Of a stretch of DNA of 64,000 nucleotides, positions 7,732 to 17,040 are shown piece by piece; position 1 is the first letter of the stretch; each line of letters begins with the position of its first letter. Location of the stretch: positions 62,001 through 126,000 of the forward strand of contig DATFLL010000075.1 in NCBI GenBank assembly GCA_035267785.1. Reading direction: 5' to 3'. The DNA comes from DATFLL01 sp035267785 (GTDB lineage: Bacteria; Pseudomonadota; Gammaproteobacteria; DATFLL01). The notes beneath the pieces were generated by a model. That model ran no database searches and was not told where the DNA came from. It saw nothing but the letters and a program-made list of their open reading frames with translations. Both the position numbers and the translations under genes were made by a program.

Positions 7732-10700
7732 GTGTCCACTGAGCCCTCCGCCACCACGCCCACCCTCGATGCTATCGCCCGATCCCTGGACGATGCCCTC
7801 GGTCGCGATCGGCACGGCCTGCGCCGTCGTCTGAGCCGCCTGCGCCGCGCAGCCAAACAGGGACAGCCCAAGGCCGGGGCGGTACGCGCGCTGGCTGCCG
7901 ACGTCGAAGCCTCGTGCCAGCGCCGCGAGGCGCGCCGGGCCGCAGTCCCGCCCATCCGCTACCCTGAGGCGCTGCCGGTATGCGAGCGCCGCGAGGAGAT
8001 CGCCGCGGCCATTCGCGATCATCAGGTCGTCGTGGTCTGCGGTGAGACCGGTTCGGGCAAGACCACACAGCTGCCAAAGATCTGTCTGGAGTTGGGCCGC
8101 GGCGTCGGCGGCTATATCGGCCATACCCAGCCGCGGCGCCTGGCGGCGCGCAGCGTTTGCGCGCGCATCGCCGAGGAGCTCGGTGCCGGGAGGGATGCCC
8201 GTGCGAATTCGGGCGGCGCTGTCGGTTACAAGGTGCGCTTTCACGACACCGTGGGGGAGGGCGCCTATATCAAGCTCATGACCGACGGCATCTTGCTCGC
8301 CGAGGTCCAGGGCGATCGCTTTCTCGACCAGTACGACACGCTGATCATCGACGAGGCGCACGAGCGCAGCCTCAACATCGACTTTCTGCTCGGTTATCTC
8401 AAGGATCTGCTGCCGCGTCGGCCCGACCTGAAGCTCATCATCACCTCGGCGACCATCGACCCCGAGCGCTTCTCCCGCCACTTCGGCGATGCGCCGGTTA
8501 TCGAGGTCTCGGGGCGTACCTATCCGGTGGATATCCGCTATCGTCCCGTGCGCGGCGAGGACGAGGACGAACGCGATCGCGACCTGCAACAGGCCATCCT
8601 CGACGCCGTGGACGAGGTCTGCGCCATCGGCCCGGGCGATGTGCTGATCTTTCTGCCCGGCCAGCGCGAGATTCGCGACACGGCCGAAGCGCTGCGCAAG
8701 CACCACCCGCCGCACACGGAGATATTGCCTCTGTACTCGCGCCTGTCGGCCGCCGAGCAGGATCGGGTCTTTCACCCGCACGGGGGACGGCGCATCGTGC
8801 TTGCCACCAACGTCGCCGAGACCTCGCTGACCGTGCCCGGGATCCGCTACGTCATCGACCCGGGTTACGCACGACTCAACCGTTACAGCTACCGCAGCAA
8901 GGTGCAGCGCCTGCCGGTGGAGAAGATCTCGCAGGCCTCGGCCAATCAGCGTGCCGGGCGCTGCGGGCGCGTCAGTGCAGGCGTGTGTATACGCCTGTAC
9001 AGCGAAGAGGATTTCGGCGCACGTGAGGCGTTCACGCCGCCGGAAATTCTGCGCACCAATCTGGCGGGCGTGATCCTGCAGATGCAGGCCCTGGGTCTGG
9101 GCGCGGTCGAGCGCTTTCCCTTTGTCGAAGCGCCCGATACGCGTCATGTCAACGACGGCTACCGTCTGCTGCAGGAGCTCGGCGCGGTCGACGAACGCCG
9201 GCACATCACGGCCATCGGGCGCGAGCTGGCCCGCCTGCCCATCGACGTGCGTCTGGGGCGCATGCTGCTGGCGGCGCGTGAGGAGCGCTGCCTGGCAGAG
9301 GTCCTCATCATCGTCTCGGCGCTGGCGGTGCAGGACCCGCGTGAGCGCCCGCTCGAGGCACAGGCGCAGGCCGATGCGGCGCACGAGGCCTTTGCGGACG
9401 AGCATTCGGACTTCGTCTCCTATTTGAAGCTCTGGACCTTCTACCAGGAGCAAAAGCGCCACCTGTCGCACAGGAAGCTGCGTGCCCTGTGTCGGGAGCG
9501 CTTCCTGTCCTACCTGCGCCTGCGCGAATGGGAGGACATCCACCGCCAGCTGGCCGCGCAGCTGAGTGGAATGGGGATGACAATCAACAGAACGCCGGTA
9601 GAGGGTGACGAGGGCTATGCGGCGATTCACCGGGCGCTGTTGCACGGGTTGCTCGGAAACGTCGCGATGCGCCGCGATGCGCGCAGCCATCTGGGCGCGC
9701 GCAATCTCCAGCTCCAGGTCCACCCCGGCTCGGCACTGGCCAAAAAGCCGCCCAAGTGGCTGGTGGCGGCCGAGTTGGTGGAGACGACGCGACTGTATGC
9801 GCGCACGGTGGCGCGGATTGAGCCGGCCTGGATAGAGCCGGTCGCGGGCCACCTGCTCAAGCGCAGCTATTCGGAGCCGCACTGGGAGCGGCGCGCGGGC
9901 CGGGTGGCGGCGTTCGAACGCGCCACGCTCTACGGCCTGCCCGTGGTGGCGCGGCGCAAGGTCAATTACGGCCCGATCGATCCCGTCGCCGCGCGGGAGT
10001 TGTTTATCCGAGGGGCCCTGGTCGAAGGAGACTTTCAGACACGCGGCGGCTTTCTGGTCCACAACCGCGCCCTGCTCGAGGAGGTCCAGGGACTGGAGCA
10101 CAAGGCGCGGCGGCGCGACATCGTGGTCGACGAGGACACGCTGTACGCGTTCTACGATCGGCGCTTGCCCGCGGAGGTCTATGACGGCGTACGCTTCGAA
10201 CGCTGGCGCAAGCAGGCCGAGGCGCAAACGCCGAATCTGTTATACCTGCGCCGCGAGGACCTGCTGCGCAAGGACGCGCGGGCGGTCAGCGGCGAGCGTT
10301 TCCCCGATACGCTGGCATTGGGCGATGCGGTATTGGCGCTGCATTACCACTTCGAGCCCGGCCATGCGGAAGACGGCGTGACCGTGGACGTGCCCTTGCC
10401 GGTGTTGAATCAACTGTCGGCGGCGAACCTGGACTGGCTGGTGCCCGGGCTGCTCATGGACAAGGCCGTCGCCCTCATCAAATCCCTGCCCAAGTCGCTG
10501 CGGCGCAACTTCGTGCCGGCCCCGGATTTTGCCGCCGCCGCTTTGGAGGGCGCGACGTCGCGCGAACGGCGGTTGACCGAGGTGTTGGGCGAGGTGCTCG
10601 AGCGTATGACGGGTGTGGCGGTGCCGGCCGAGGCGTGGTGCGTCGAAGAGCTGCCCGAACACCTTCATATGCGTGTGCGCGTGATCGATGCCCAGGGCGG

Positions 10701-11715
10701 CGAACTCGCCAGCGGTCGCGACCTGGACGTTCTGCAGGCGCGGTGGGGCGAACGGGCCCGTGCCGCGTTTGAGTCCGAAGCCAGTGCCGATACCAATGCC
10801 GGTCGCGGTGCCGAGCGGGCGGCGCCCGGGCACGATGGAATTACAAAGTGGGACTTCGGGACCCTGGAGACGGCCGTGTCGGTCGAGCGCGGCGGGCTGA
10901 CCCTGCAGGCCTATCCGGCGCTGGAGGATCGGGGCAAGAGCGTGACCCTGCGCCTGCTGGACAGCGCCGAACAGGCGCGGGCGATGACCCGCGGCGGGCT
11001 GCGGCGTCTGTACATGCTGGCCCTGGCGGACAAGGTCAAATATCTGCGCCGCAACCTGCGCGAGATCGACACGATGTGTCTGCAGTTCTCAGCGGTGGGG
11101 CGCTGCGAGGCGCTCAAGGACGATCTGATCGCCTGTGCCTTCGATCGAGTGTTTCTCGACGAGCACACCTGGCCGCGCACCGGCGCGGAGTTCGCCGCCC
11201 GGGTGGAGGCCGGTCGGGGGCGCGTCATCGAGGTGGCCGACGGGATCGCCGCCCAGGCGGGCGCGGCGCTGGCCGCCTACCATGACGTGGCCAAGCGCGT
11301 GCGCGGCAGTATTCCGCCCTCGTGGATGCATGCGGTCAAGGACATTCGCGAACAGCTCTCGGGGCTGGTTTATCCGGGGTTTGTCAGCGCAACCCCGCCG
11401 GCGCAGCTCGCTCACCTGGCGCGTTACCTGCACGCCATTTCCCGCCGACTGGACAAGCTCGATCGGAATCCGGCGCGCGACCGCGAACAGATGCTGGTGC
11501 TGCGCCCGCTGTGGGAAGCCTACCGGCAGCGGGCGCAGGCCGCCGAGGGGACCGGGATCGCAGGCGCGGGGGCAAGCGGCGACTCGGCCCTGGCACAGTT
11601 TCATTGGCTGCTGGAGGAGTGGCGCGTCTCGCTGTTCGCCCAGGAGCTCAAAACGGCCCAGCCCGTCTCCGAGCAGCGGCTGCGTCAGGCGTGGCAGGCG
11701 TTGTCGGGCACTTGA
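7732..11715 (+). CDS. hrpA: ATP-dependent RNA helicase HrpA
   Basis: A 1327-residue DEAH-box helicase, the normal length for HrpA. It has Walker A GETGSGKTTQ (about residue 104), the DEAH box in IIDEAHERS (about 207), ITSATIDPERF, the helicase C motifs ETSLTVPGIRYVIDPG and QRAGRCGR, then the HA2/OB regions and the long C-terminal DUF3418 region typical of HrpA. The family acts in RNA metabolism and in rescue of stalled or collided ribosomes. It starts at GTG, 129 bp after the flavoprotein stop. It converges on the minus-strand M48-like gene, with 10 bp between the stops. Confidence 0.97.
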   Translation: MSTEPSATTPTLDAIARSLDDALGRDRHGLRRRLSRLRRAAKQGQPKAGAVRALAADVEASCQRREARRAAVPPIRYPEALPVCERREEIAAAIRDHQVVVVCGETGSGKTTQLPKICLELGRGVGGYIGHTQPRRLAARSVCARIAEELGAGRDARANSGGAVGYKVRFHDTVGEGAYIKLMTDGILLAEVQGDRFLDQYDTLIIDEAHERSLNIDFLLGYLKDLLPRRPDLKLIITSATIDPERFSRHFGDAPVIEVSGRTYPVDIRYRPVRGEDEDERDRDLQQAILDAVDEVCAIGPGDVLIFLPGQREIRDTAEALRKHHPPHTEILPLYSRLSAAEQDRVFHPHGGRRIVLATNVAETSLTVPGIRYVIDPGYARLNRYSYRSKVQRLPVEKISQASANQRAGRCGRVSAGVCIRLYSEEDFGAREAFTPPEILRTNLAGVILQMQALGLGAVERFPFVEAPDTRHVNDGYRLLQELGAVDERRHITAIGRELARLPIDVRLGRMLLAAREERCLAEVLIIVSALAVQDPRERPLEAQAQADAAHEAFADEHSDFVSYLKLWTFYQEQKRHLSHRKLRALCRERFLSYLRLREWEDIHRQLAAQLSGMGMTINRTPVEGDEGYAAIHRALLHGLLGNVAMRRDARSHLGARNLQLQVHPGSALAKKPPKWLVAAELVETTRLYARTVARIEPAWIEPVAGHLLKRSYSEPHWERRAGRVAAFERATLYGLPVVARRKVNYGPIDPVAARELFIRGALVEGDFQTRGGFLVHNRALLEEVQGLEHKARRRDIVVDEDTLYAFYDRRLPAEVYDGVRFERWRKQAEAQTPNLLYLRREDLLRKDARAVSGERFPDTLALGDAVLALHYHFEPGHAEDGVTVDVPLPVLNQLSAANLDWLVPGLLMDKAVALIKSLPKSLRRNFVPAPDFAAAALEGATSRERRLTEVLGEVLERMTGVAVPAEAWCVEELPEHLHMRVRVIDAQGGELASGRDLDVLQARWGERARAAFESEASADTNAGRGAERAAPGHDGITKWDFGTLETAVSVERGGLTLQAYPALEDRGKSVTLRLLDSAEQARAMTRGGLRRLYMLALADKVKYLRRNLREIDTMCLQFSAVGRCEALKDDLIACAFDRVFLDEHTWPRTGAEFAARVEAGRGRVIEVADGIAAQAGAALAAYHDVAKRVRGSIPPSWMHAVKDIREQLSGLVYPGFVSATPPAQLAHLARYLHAISRRLDKLDRNPARDREQMLVLRPLWEAYRQRAQAAEGTGIAGAGASGDSALAQFHWLLEEWRVSLFAQELKTAQPVSEQRLRQAWQALSGT

Positions 11716-11725
11716 CCGGGTGTCG

Positions 11726-13249
11726 TCACGCCGCGTCCGCGGCGCTGCCGCCCGTGTGGCCGCGGTAGGCCGCGATCAGGCGCATGGCTTGGGTGCGGCA
11801 GCGTGCGTCCAGCGCCATGGCGTGCTCCAACGCGGTAACGCCCGCCGGTTCGCCGCAAGACAGCAGCAGTCGACCGGCCTCGAGCAGTTGAGCGGCGTCG
11901 TCAGGATGTTCGCTCACCAGGCGCTTGAACAGCGGTACGGCGGCGGACTTGTCGAGATGTTTGGCCACAAGGCGTGCGTGCATCCATGCTTCGCGCGGTT
12001 CGAGAGCACCGCGTTGGGCACGTGCATTGAGCGTCTTGAGTACCTGCAGCTCGCGCTGATACTTGGTATGGCGCTGCTGCCACTCGGCCAGGTGTCCGCG
12101 CAGCCAGCTTTTGTCCAGTCGGGCGCACAGATTGGGCAGGGCGGCGCCGAGCAGCGCGGCCGTCGCCGTTTCTCCGCCGGTCGCCGCGGGTAGGTGACCG
12201 TGTTCGTGACCGATGTTGTCGAGCCGCTCGGCCAGGCCGGGCTGCAGCGCATCGCCGTCGCGACGCATGGCCTCGGTCAGCCACCGCTGGGGCTCGCTGC
12301 GCTGCAGCAGCGTGGGCAGCGCCTGGATCAGCCGGCTGTAGGGTCCCATCGGCGGAGTCGCGTGTTTGTATGCCAGGCGCCAGAAGGGCGGCCAGAATCG
12401 CTCCTTGAGCAGACGTGGATAGACGGTCAACGCCGACACGAGCTCGACGACGACGCGATCGTTGACGGTATCCAGTGCGTATTGATCGCCCTCGAGCTCA
12501 TCGCGACGCACCGTATAGCGGGCGGCGAACGTGAACAGCCGCGCGTACCAAAGAAAGCACACCTGTAGCAGCCAACGCACTTTCGGTGGCTGCAGACGAT
12601 AGAGCTTCGCGTACTGCAACCAGGCCTCGTGAAGACGATGCAACCAGCCGGTGATGCGGTTGTGGCGCAGACTGGCCTGGCCGATGGCGCGGGCCAGCGC
12701 GCCTTCGGCGTGTTCGGGTGACAGTGCCGCCATCAGCGGCAGGCCGATGCGAAGGTGCAGGCGCGGGGCGAAGGGAAATCCGTTCAGCGGGACGTAACCC
12801 ATGGTTACCGCCATCTCGCCGGTCAAGGTGACGCGGTGGGCCGGGCTTGCCCCGTAGGTGGTGTACAGGGCCGCGAGATGTTCGAACAGGGCGGGGCATT
12901 CGGACTGCTGAAGCTCGATGCCGCCGGCGTCGCCCCGGTCGGGCTTGAGCCGCAGCAGTGCGACGGTCACTCCAGTGCCAAACACCGCCGCGACGACCTC
13001 GCCCGCAACTGCGGCCCAGCCCAGCGGCCCGTCGGCCGCCATCACGCTGTCGGGCAGGTCGACCAGACAATAGATGGCCAGTATCGGGAAGGCGAGCAGC
13101 CACACATAACCCAGGACGGCGAGCGCCGCGGTCAATGCCAGATACAGGCTCGGCAGATTTCGCGTCAGGCGGGCCAGCGCCGAGCGGCGGCGCCCGCGCC
13201 GTGGTTTACGGCCGGTGCGCTCGAGCAGCTGTTTGAGGGGTTGCCACAT
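11726..13249 (-). CDS. M48-like membrane protein with lost zinc-protease motif
   Basis: A 507-residue protein with an N-terminal basic region, membrane segments at about 33-62 and 82-100, and then a domain laid out like an M48 (HtpX/Oma1-type) peptidase. Where M48 enzymes have HExxH in a VLAHELGH setting, this protein has ALARAIGQ (residues 184-191): both His and the Glu are replaced by Arg, Ala and Gln. The later RRDELEGDQYALD still resembles the third-ligand ExxAD motif (E251, D255). The C-terminal 150 residues are helical and TPR-like. I infer a non-catalytic protease homologue. The start is fixed by an AGGAGG site. It lies downstream of slipin/NfeD on the same strand, with 144 bp between. 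Confidence 0.7.
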   Translation of the reverse strand: MWQPLKQLLERTGRKPRRGRRRSALARLTRNLPSLYLALTAALAVLGYVWLLAFPILAIYCLVDLPDSVMAADGPLGWAAVAGEVVAAVFGTGVTVALLRLKPDRGDAGGIELQQSECPALFEHLAALYTTYGASPAHRVTLTGEMAVTMGYVPLNGFPFAPRLHLRIGLPLMAALSPEHAEGALARAIGQASLRHNRITGWLHRLHEAWLQYAKLYRLQPPKVRWLLQVCFLWYARLFTFAARYTVRRDELEGDQYALDTVNDRVVVELVSALTVYPRLLKERFWPPFWRLAYKHATPPMGPYSRLIQALPTLLQRSEPQRWLTEAMRRDGDALQPGLAERLDNIGHEHGHLPAATGGETATAALLGAALPNLCARLDKSWLRGHLAEWQQRHTKYQRELQVLKTLNARAQRGALEPREAWMHARLVAKHLDKSAAVPLFKRLVSEHPDDAAQLLEAGRLLLSCGEPAGVTALEHAMALDARCRTQAMRLIAAYRGHTGGSAADAA

Positions 13250-13393
13250 GGCCGGCCTCCTGCGGCGCGGAGTATGCATATCAATATAGCAGCAGACCAT
13301 ACGGCATCAGCGGCTCATCGCCGCGACCAAGGTCACAGTTCGATGCCGCGGCCGGCGTGCCCGGCAGGTCCGGAGCGATGCGGGCGGGGCCGC

Positions 13394-14149
13394 TCAGCCT
13401 CGCTCGCGTTTGGGCATCAGGGCCTCTATCAGATCGATGGGCAACGGGAAGACGATGGTGGAGGATTTGTCGCCCGCCACTTCGGTCAGGGTCTGCATGT
13501 AACGCAGCTGGATGGCCTGGGGCTGCGCCGAGAGCCTTTCCGCCGCCTGGACCAGCTTTTCGGCGGCCTGCATTTCGCCTTCGGCGTGGATCACCTTGGC
13601 GCGGCGTACGCGTTCGGCCTCGGCCTGTTTGGCGATGGCCCTGATCATGCTCTCGTCCAGGTCCACGTGTTTGATCTCGACGTTGGCGACCTTGATGCCC
13701 CAGGCATCGGTCTGCATATCGAGGATCGCCTGAATGTCCTGGTTGAGCTTGTCGCGTTCGGCGAGCATCTCGTCGAGCTCGTGTTGGCCCAGGACCGAGC
13801 GCAGGGTGGTCTGGGCGAGCTGACTGGTGGCCGCGTAGAAGTCCTCGACCTGGATGATGGCCTTCTCCGGTTCGATGACGCGGAAGTAGACCACGGCGTT
13901 GACCTTGACCGAAACGTTGTCGCGCGAAATGACGTCCTGGCTGGGTACGTCCATGACAATGGTGCGCAGGTCGACCTTTTCCATGGTCTGGACCATGGGG
14001 ATCACGATGATCAGCCCCGGCCCCTTGACCTTCCAGAACCGGCCGAGCATGAAGATAACGCCGCGTTCGTATTCGCGCAGAATCTTGATCGCGCTGATGA
14101 GAAACAGCGCAATCGCGCCGACGATGATGTACAGGGTGTAGGCCGTCAT
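13394..14149 (-). CDS. Slipin (stomatin/SPFH-band 7 family) membrane protein
   Basis: A 251-residue protein with one N-terminal membrane helix (about 5-25), the YERGVIFMLGRFWKVKGPGL opening of prokaryotic stomatins, a complete SPFH domain (about 25-180) and the usual C-terminal helix with repeated EAERVRRAKVIHAEGE-type segments. These proteins form membrane rafts or cages and associate with NfeD-type partners. Its ATG overlaps the nfeD stop (ATGA at 14146-14149), so the two are translationally coupled, as is standard for slipin/NfeD operons. Confidence 0.94.
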   Translation of the reverse strand: MTAYTLYIIVGAIALFLISAIKILREYERGVIFMLGRFWKVKGPGLIIVIPMVQTMEKVDLRTIVMDVPSQDVISRDNVSVKVNAVVYFRVIEPEKAIIQVEDFYAATSQLAQTTLRSVLGQHELDEMLAERDKLNQDIQAILDMQTDAWGIKVANVEIKHVDLDESMIRAIAKQAEAERVRRAKVIHAEGEMQAAEKLVQAAERLSAQPQAIQLRYMQTLTEVAGDKSSTIVFPLPIDLIEALMPKRERG

Positions 14150-15540
14150 CGAGTATCCTCCCTCCGTTTATTGTCCGGTGCCACCGTCAGCGTGAGCCCT
14201 TCCCGGCCCGTGACCTTGATCTTTTGCCCGCGTTTGAGCGGTGTGCTGGTCAGCGCGTTCCACAATTCGCTGTGCACGCGCACGGTCCCGCTGGCGTCGA
14301 AGTCGGCGAGTGCCTCGCCCGAGGCACCGATCAGCTCCTCCTCGCCGCTGACCACCGGGCGGTGGCGCGACCGGATGACCAGGCCCAGCAGCAGGATGAA
14401 CAACACGGCGCTGAGCAGCGTGAATGCGCCGATCAGTGCCGGCGAGATGCCGAAGCCCGGGGCCCGGCTGTCGATCAGAATGACCGAACCGATGGCAAAG
14501 GCGATGATCCCGCCGATACCCAGCGCCCCGAAACTCGGCGCAAAGGCCTCGGCCACCATGAGTGCGATACCCAGCAGCAGAAGACCGACCCCGGCGTAGT
14601 TGATCGGCAGCGCCTGAAACGCGAACAAGGCCAGCAGCAGACAGATCGCCCCGACCGTACCGGGCAGAATCGCGCCGGGGTTGGAGAACTCGAAGACCAG
14701 GCCGTAGATGCCGATCAGCATCAGGATGTAGGCCACGTTCGGGTTGGTGATCACACCGAGCAGCCGCGTGCGCCAGTCGGGCTTGAATGTTTCGACATTC
14801 AACTGCCGTGTCTCGAGCGTGCGCGTCCGGCCCAGCACGTTGACCTTGCGGCCGGCAATCTTTGCCAGCAGGCTGTGGACGTCGTCGGCCATGAGGTCGA
14901 CGACGTTCTGCTTGAGCGCTTCGTCGGCGGGCAGGCTGGCCGCTTCGCGGACCGCCTTCTCCGCCCAGTCGGCGTTGCGCCCGCGCAGCTTGGCCAGTCC
15001 CCGGATATAGGCGACGGCGTCGTTGACCATCTTGTGATGCATGGTGTCGCCGCCGTCCTTGGACTGGTCCGTGTCGTCCCCGCCGCCGGTGGGTCCGCTG
15101 AGCTGGACCGGTGTGGCGGCTCCCAGGTTGGTCCCCGGTGCCATCGCCGCGACATGGCTGGCGTACAGAATATAGGTGCCCGCGCTGGCGGCGCGTGCAC
15201 CGCTGGGGGCGACGTAGCTGACGACCGGCACGGGGGAGGCCATGATATGCTTGATGATGTCGCGCATGGCGGTGTCCAGCCCGCCGGGTGTGTCCATGCG
15301 CAGGATGACCACCTCGGCGCCGCGCTCGGCGGCTTGCGCCAGACCGCGGTCGACGTAGTCACTGGTCGCCGGGCCGATCGGACCGTTGATGTCCAGCAGC
15401 AGGGCGATGCCACGGGGGGCACCGTCGGTCGAGCCGGAGTTCGGGGACAACGGTGCGGCGTCGGCGCGGAACTGGCCGGCCAGGACGGCGACCAACAGGC
15501 CGAACACCGGAATCCATTTCAGGTAACGCGCGATGGCCAT
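14146..15540 (-). CDS. NfeD-family membrane-bound serine protease (ClpP class)
   Basis: A 464-residue protein of the long NfeD1b type: signal sequence, a ClpP-like serine protease domain (about 45-240) with APSGARAASAGTYI holding the nucleophile Ser and MAPGTNLGAATPV after it, four or five membrane segments (about 280-390), and a C-terminal OB-fold NfeD domain ending near TGREGLTLTVAP. Homologues cleave the C-terminus of partner stomatins. I chose the MAIARYLK start because it puts the signal sequence at the N-terminus; a Met 12 codons earlier is possible. It is divergent from the lipoprotein at 15589. Confidence 0.9.
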   Translation of the reverse strand: MAIARYLKWIPVFGLLVAVLAGQFRADAAPLSPNSGSTDGAPRGIALLLDINGPIGPATSDYVDRGLAQAAERGAEVVILRMDTPGGLDTAMRDIIKHIMASPVPVVSYVAPSGARAASAGTYILYASHVAAMAPGTNLGAATPVQLSGPTGGGDDTDQSKDGGDTMHHKMVNDAVAYIRGLAKLRGRNADWAEKAVREAASLPADEALKQNVVDLMADDVHSLLAKIAGRKVNVLGRTRTLETRQLNVETFKPDWRTRLLGVITNPNVAYILMLIGIYGLVFEFSNPGAILPGTVGAICLLLALFAFQALPINYAGVGLLLLGIALMVAEAFAPSFGALGIGGIIAFAIGSVILIDSRAPGFGISPALIGAFTLLSAVLFILLLGLVIRSRHRPVVSGEEELIGASGEALADFDASGTVRVHSELWNALTSTPLKRGQKIKVTGREGLTLTVAPDNKRREDTR

Positions 15541-15588
15541 CGAGGGCTCGCAATCGACCACAGACACCTCAAGCATAGCGACCGACTA

Positions 15589-16104
15589 ATGCCTTGCCAA
15601 CTCAGCATTCGCTGCGTTACCGGATCAGGCCGGCCGGGAGTCTCGAACCGCGGCGCTTGGGCGCGGTTGTTCGTCGCCCTGTGCAGTGCGGCGTTGTTGA
15701 CGGGTCTGCTGCAGGCCTGCAGCAAGCCACCCGATGAGACGCAGATCCGCACCGCAATCGACGCGATGGCTCAAGCCGTGCAGGACAAGGACCGCAGTGC
15801 TTTCGTTGAACACCTGTCGCCCGAGTTCAAGGCGGGCAATGGCATGGACCAGAACGGCCTTGGGCGGCTGATGCTGTTCGAGTTTCAGCGCAACAAGAAG
15901 ATCGGCGTGTACGTCGTCGATACGGACGTGCAGGTCGATGGGCTCTGGGCCAATGCCGTGCTGCACGTGGCCGTTACGGGTGCCAGCGATTGGCTGCCCG
16001 AGCGGGCGCGTTACTATCGCGTGAGCACGCGCTGGCACAAGCGGGACGGACAGTGGCGGGTTCGGCGCGCCCGGTGGGAGTCGGTGACGGCACCGGCTGG
16101 TTGA
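15589..16104 (+). CDS. Small lipoprotein with NTF2-like domain
   Basis: A 171-residue protein with a hydrophobic N-terminus ending in the lipobox LLQAC (about residue 45), so it is probably a membrane lipoprotein. The mature part contains a segment typical of NTF2/SnoaL-like periplasmic domains: RTAIDAMAQAVQDKDRSAF, then a beta region ending YRVSTRWHKRDGQWRVRRA. No catalytic residues can be named. The ATG used here gives a long N-terminal region of about 25 residues before the hydrophobic stretch, so the true start may be a later GTG. It converges on the nudix gene, with 31 bp between. Confidence 0.7.
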   Translation: MPCQLSIRCVTGSGRPGVSNRGAWARLFVALCSAALLTGLLQACSKPPDETQIRTAIDAMAQAVQDKDRSAFVEHLSPEFKAGNGMDQNGLGRLMLFEFQRNKKIGVYVVDTDVQVDGLWANAVLHVAVTGASDWLPERARYYRVSTRWHKRDGQWRVRRARWESVTAPAG

Positions 16105-16135
16105 CGTCTCCGTGGATAATGCGCCGCCGCCGGCC

Positions 16136-16681
16136 TCATGAGGCGCGCGAGGTGGGGGTGATGGTGCCGGTGTGCAGACCGTAGTGTCCGCGGTGCCGGT
16201 CGCCGAAGAAGTGGCGCAGCGTCTCGTGAATCGTACGAAAGGCGAGCCGCTCCCATGGGATATCGGACTCGGCGAACAAGGCGACCTCCAGGCTCTCGTC
16301 GCCGGCGCGATAGTGCAGGTCCAGCAGGCGCGCCCGGTACATGATATAGACCTGATTGATGTGCGGCAGGTCGAACATGGAGTACAGCGAGAGGATCTCG
16401 ATGTTGGCGTTGGCCTCTTCCTTGGCTTCGCGCGCCGCCCCTTCACCCGTGGTCTCACCGTTTTCCATGAACCCGGCCGGCAGGGTCCACAGTCCGTAGC
16501 GCGGCTCGATGGCGCGCCGACACAGCAGGACCTTGTCTTCCCACACCGGAATTGCGCCCACGACCATCTTCGGGTTCTGGTAATGCACCGCGTTGCACGC
16601 GTCGCAGACGTACCGGGGTAGGTTGTCGCCTTCGGGGATGCGCAGGGTGACGGAGTGGCCGCAGTGGCTGCAAAAATTCAT
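16136..16681 (-). CDS. NUDIX hydrolase with N-terminal zinc ribbon
   Basis: A 181-residue protein. Residues 1-35 hold two CxxC pairs (CSHCGH and CDACNA), a zinc ribbon. The Nudix box is intact, GFMENGETTGEGAAREAKEE (about 71-90), followed by NANIEIL. This zinc-ribbon plus Nudix layout matches the NudC-like/ADP-ribose pyrophosphatase group common in proteobacteria. Its exact substrate (NADH, ADP-ribose or FAD) cannot be set from the sequence. It is the most downstream of the minus-strand group yggX-hspQ-78aa-nudix, with 106 bp to the 78-residue gene. Confidence 0.92.
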   Translation of the reverse strand: MNFCSHCGHSVTLRIPEGDNLPRYVCDACNAVHYQNPKMVVGAIPVWEDKVLLCRRAIEPRYGLWTLPAGFMENGETTGEGAAREAKEEANANIEILSLYSMFDLPHINQVYIMYRARLLDLHYRAGDESLEVALFAESDIPWERLAFRTIHETLRHFFGDRHRGHYGLHTGTITPTSRAS

Positions 16682-16787
16682 GGGCGGATGGCGTGGCGTT
16701 GTCGAGCGTTTTCCCGATTCCCGGATCGGACTGCAAAGCGATTACTATGGTGTGCGAACGCCTGGGTACGCGGCGCACCGGGGCGTG

Positions 16788-17024
16788 TTATACGCCGCGC
16801 AGCGAGACACCGTCATTGAGCCACGCCGCCCATTGAGCGTGCAGGGAGACGTCGACGCCGTCTTCGCGGGCACGTCTCTGCAGGATGCGCTGCAGATCGT
16901 GCATGAGTTCCGAGTCCATCAACTCCATGTGCTCGGGTAACTGTGAGTGTAGAATGCGGTAGACCCGCTTGAGATCCTCGATCGGATAGTCGGCAAGAGG
17001 GCGCATGCTCTGGGCCTCGGTCAT
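16788..17024 (-). CDS. Small 78-residue helical protein, unknown function
   Basis: A 78-residue acidic, helix-rich protein (SMRPLADYPIEDLKRVYRIL, then HMELMDSELMHDLQRILQ). It has no signal peptide or membrane segment. It lies 16 bp downstream of hspQ on the same strand, so it is probably in one transcript with yggX and hspQ, and codon use matches the neighbours. I do not recognise a named family. The longer frame back to 17336 is a shadow of hspQ and is not used. Confidence 0.62.
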   Translation of the reverse strand: MTEAQSMRPLADYPIEDLKRVYRILHSQLPEHMELMDSELMHDLQRILQRRAREDGVDVSLHAQWAAWLNDGVSLRGV

Positions 17025-17040
17025 GATGCGTTGCCGCGCT

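Noticed and set aside
5197..10227. A 1676-codon open frame on the minus strand opposite cfa, the flavoprotein gene and hrpA
   Set aside because: GC-rich codon bias keeps the antisense frame open. The translated product is low-complexity (Arg, Gln, His, Leu), has no motif, and lies against three well-identified genes.
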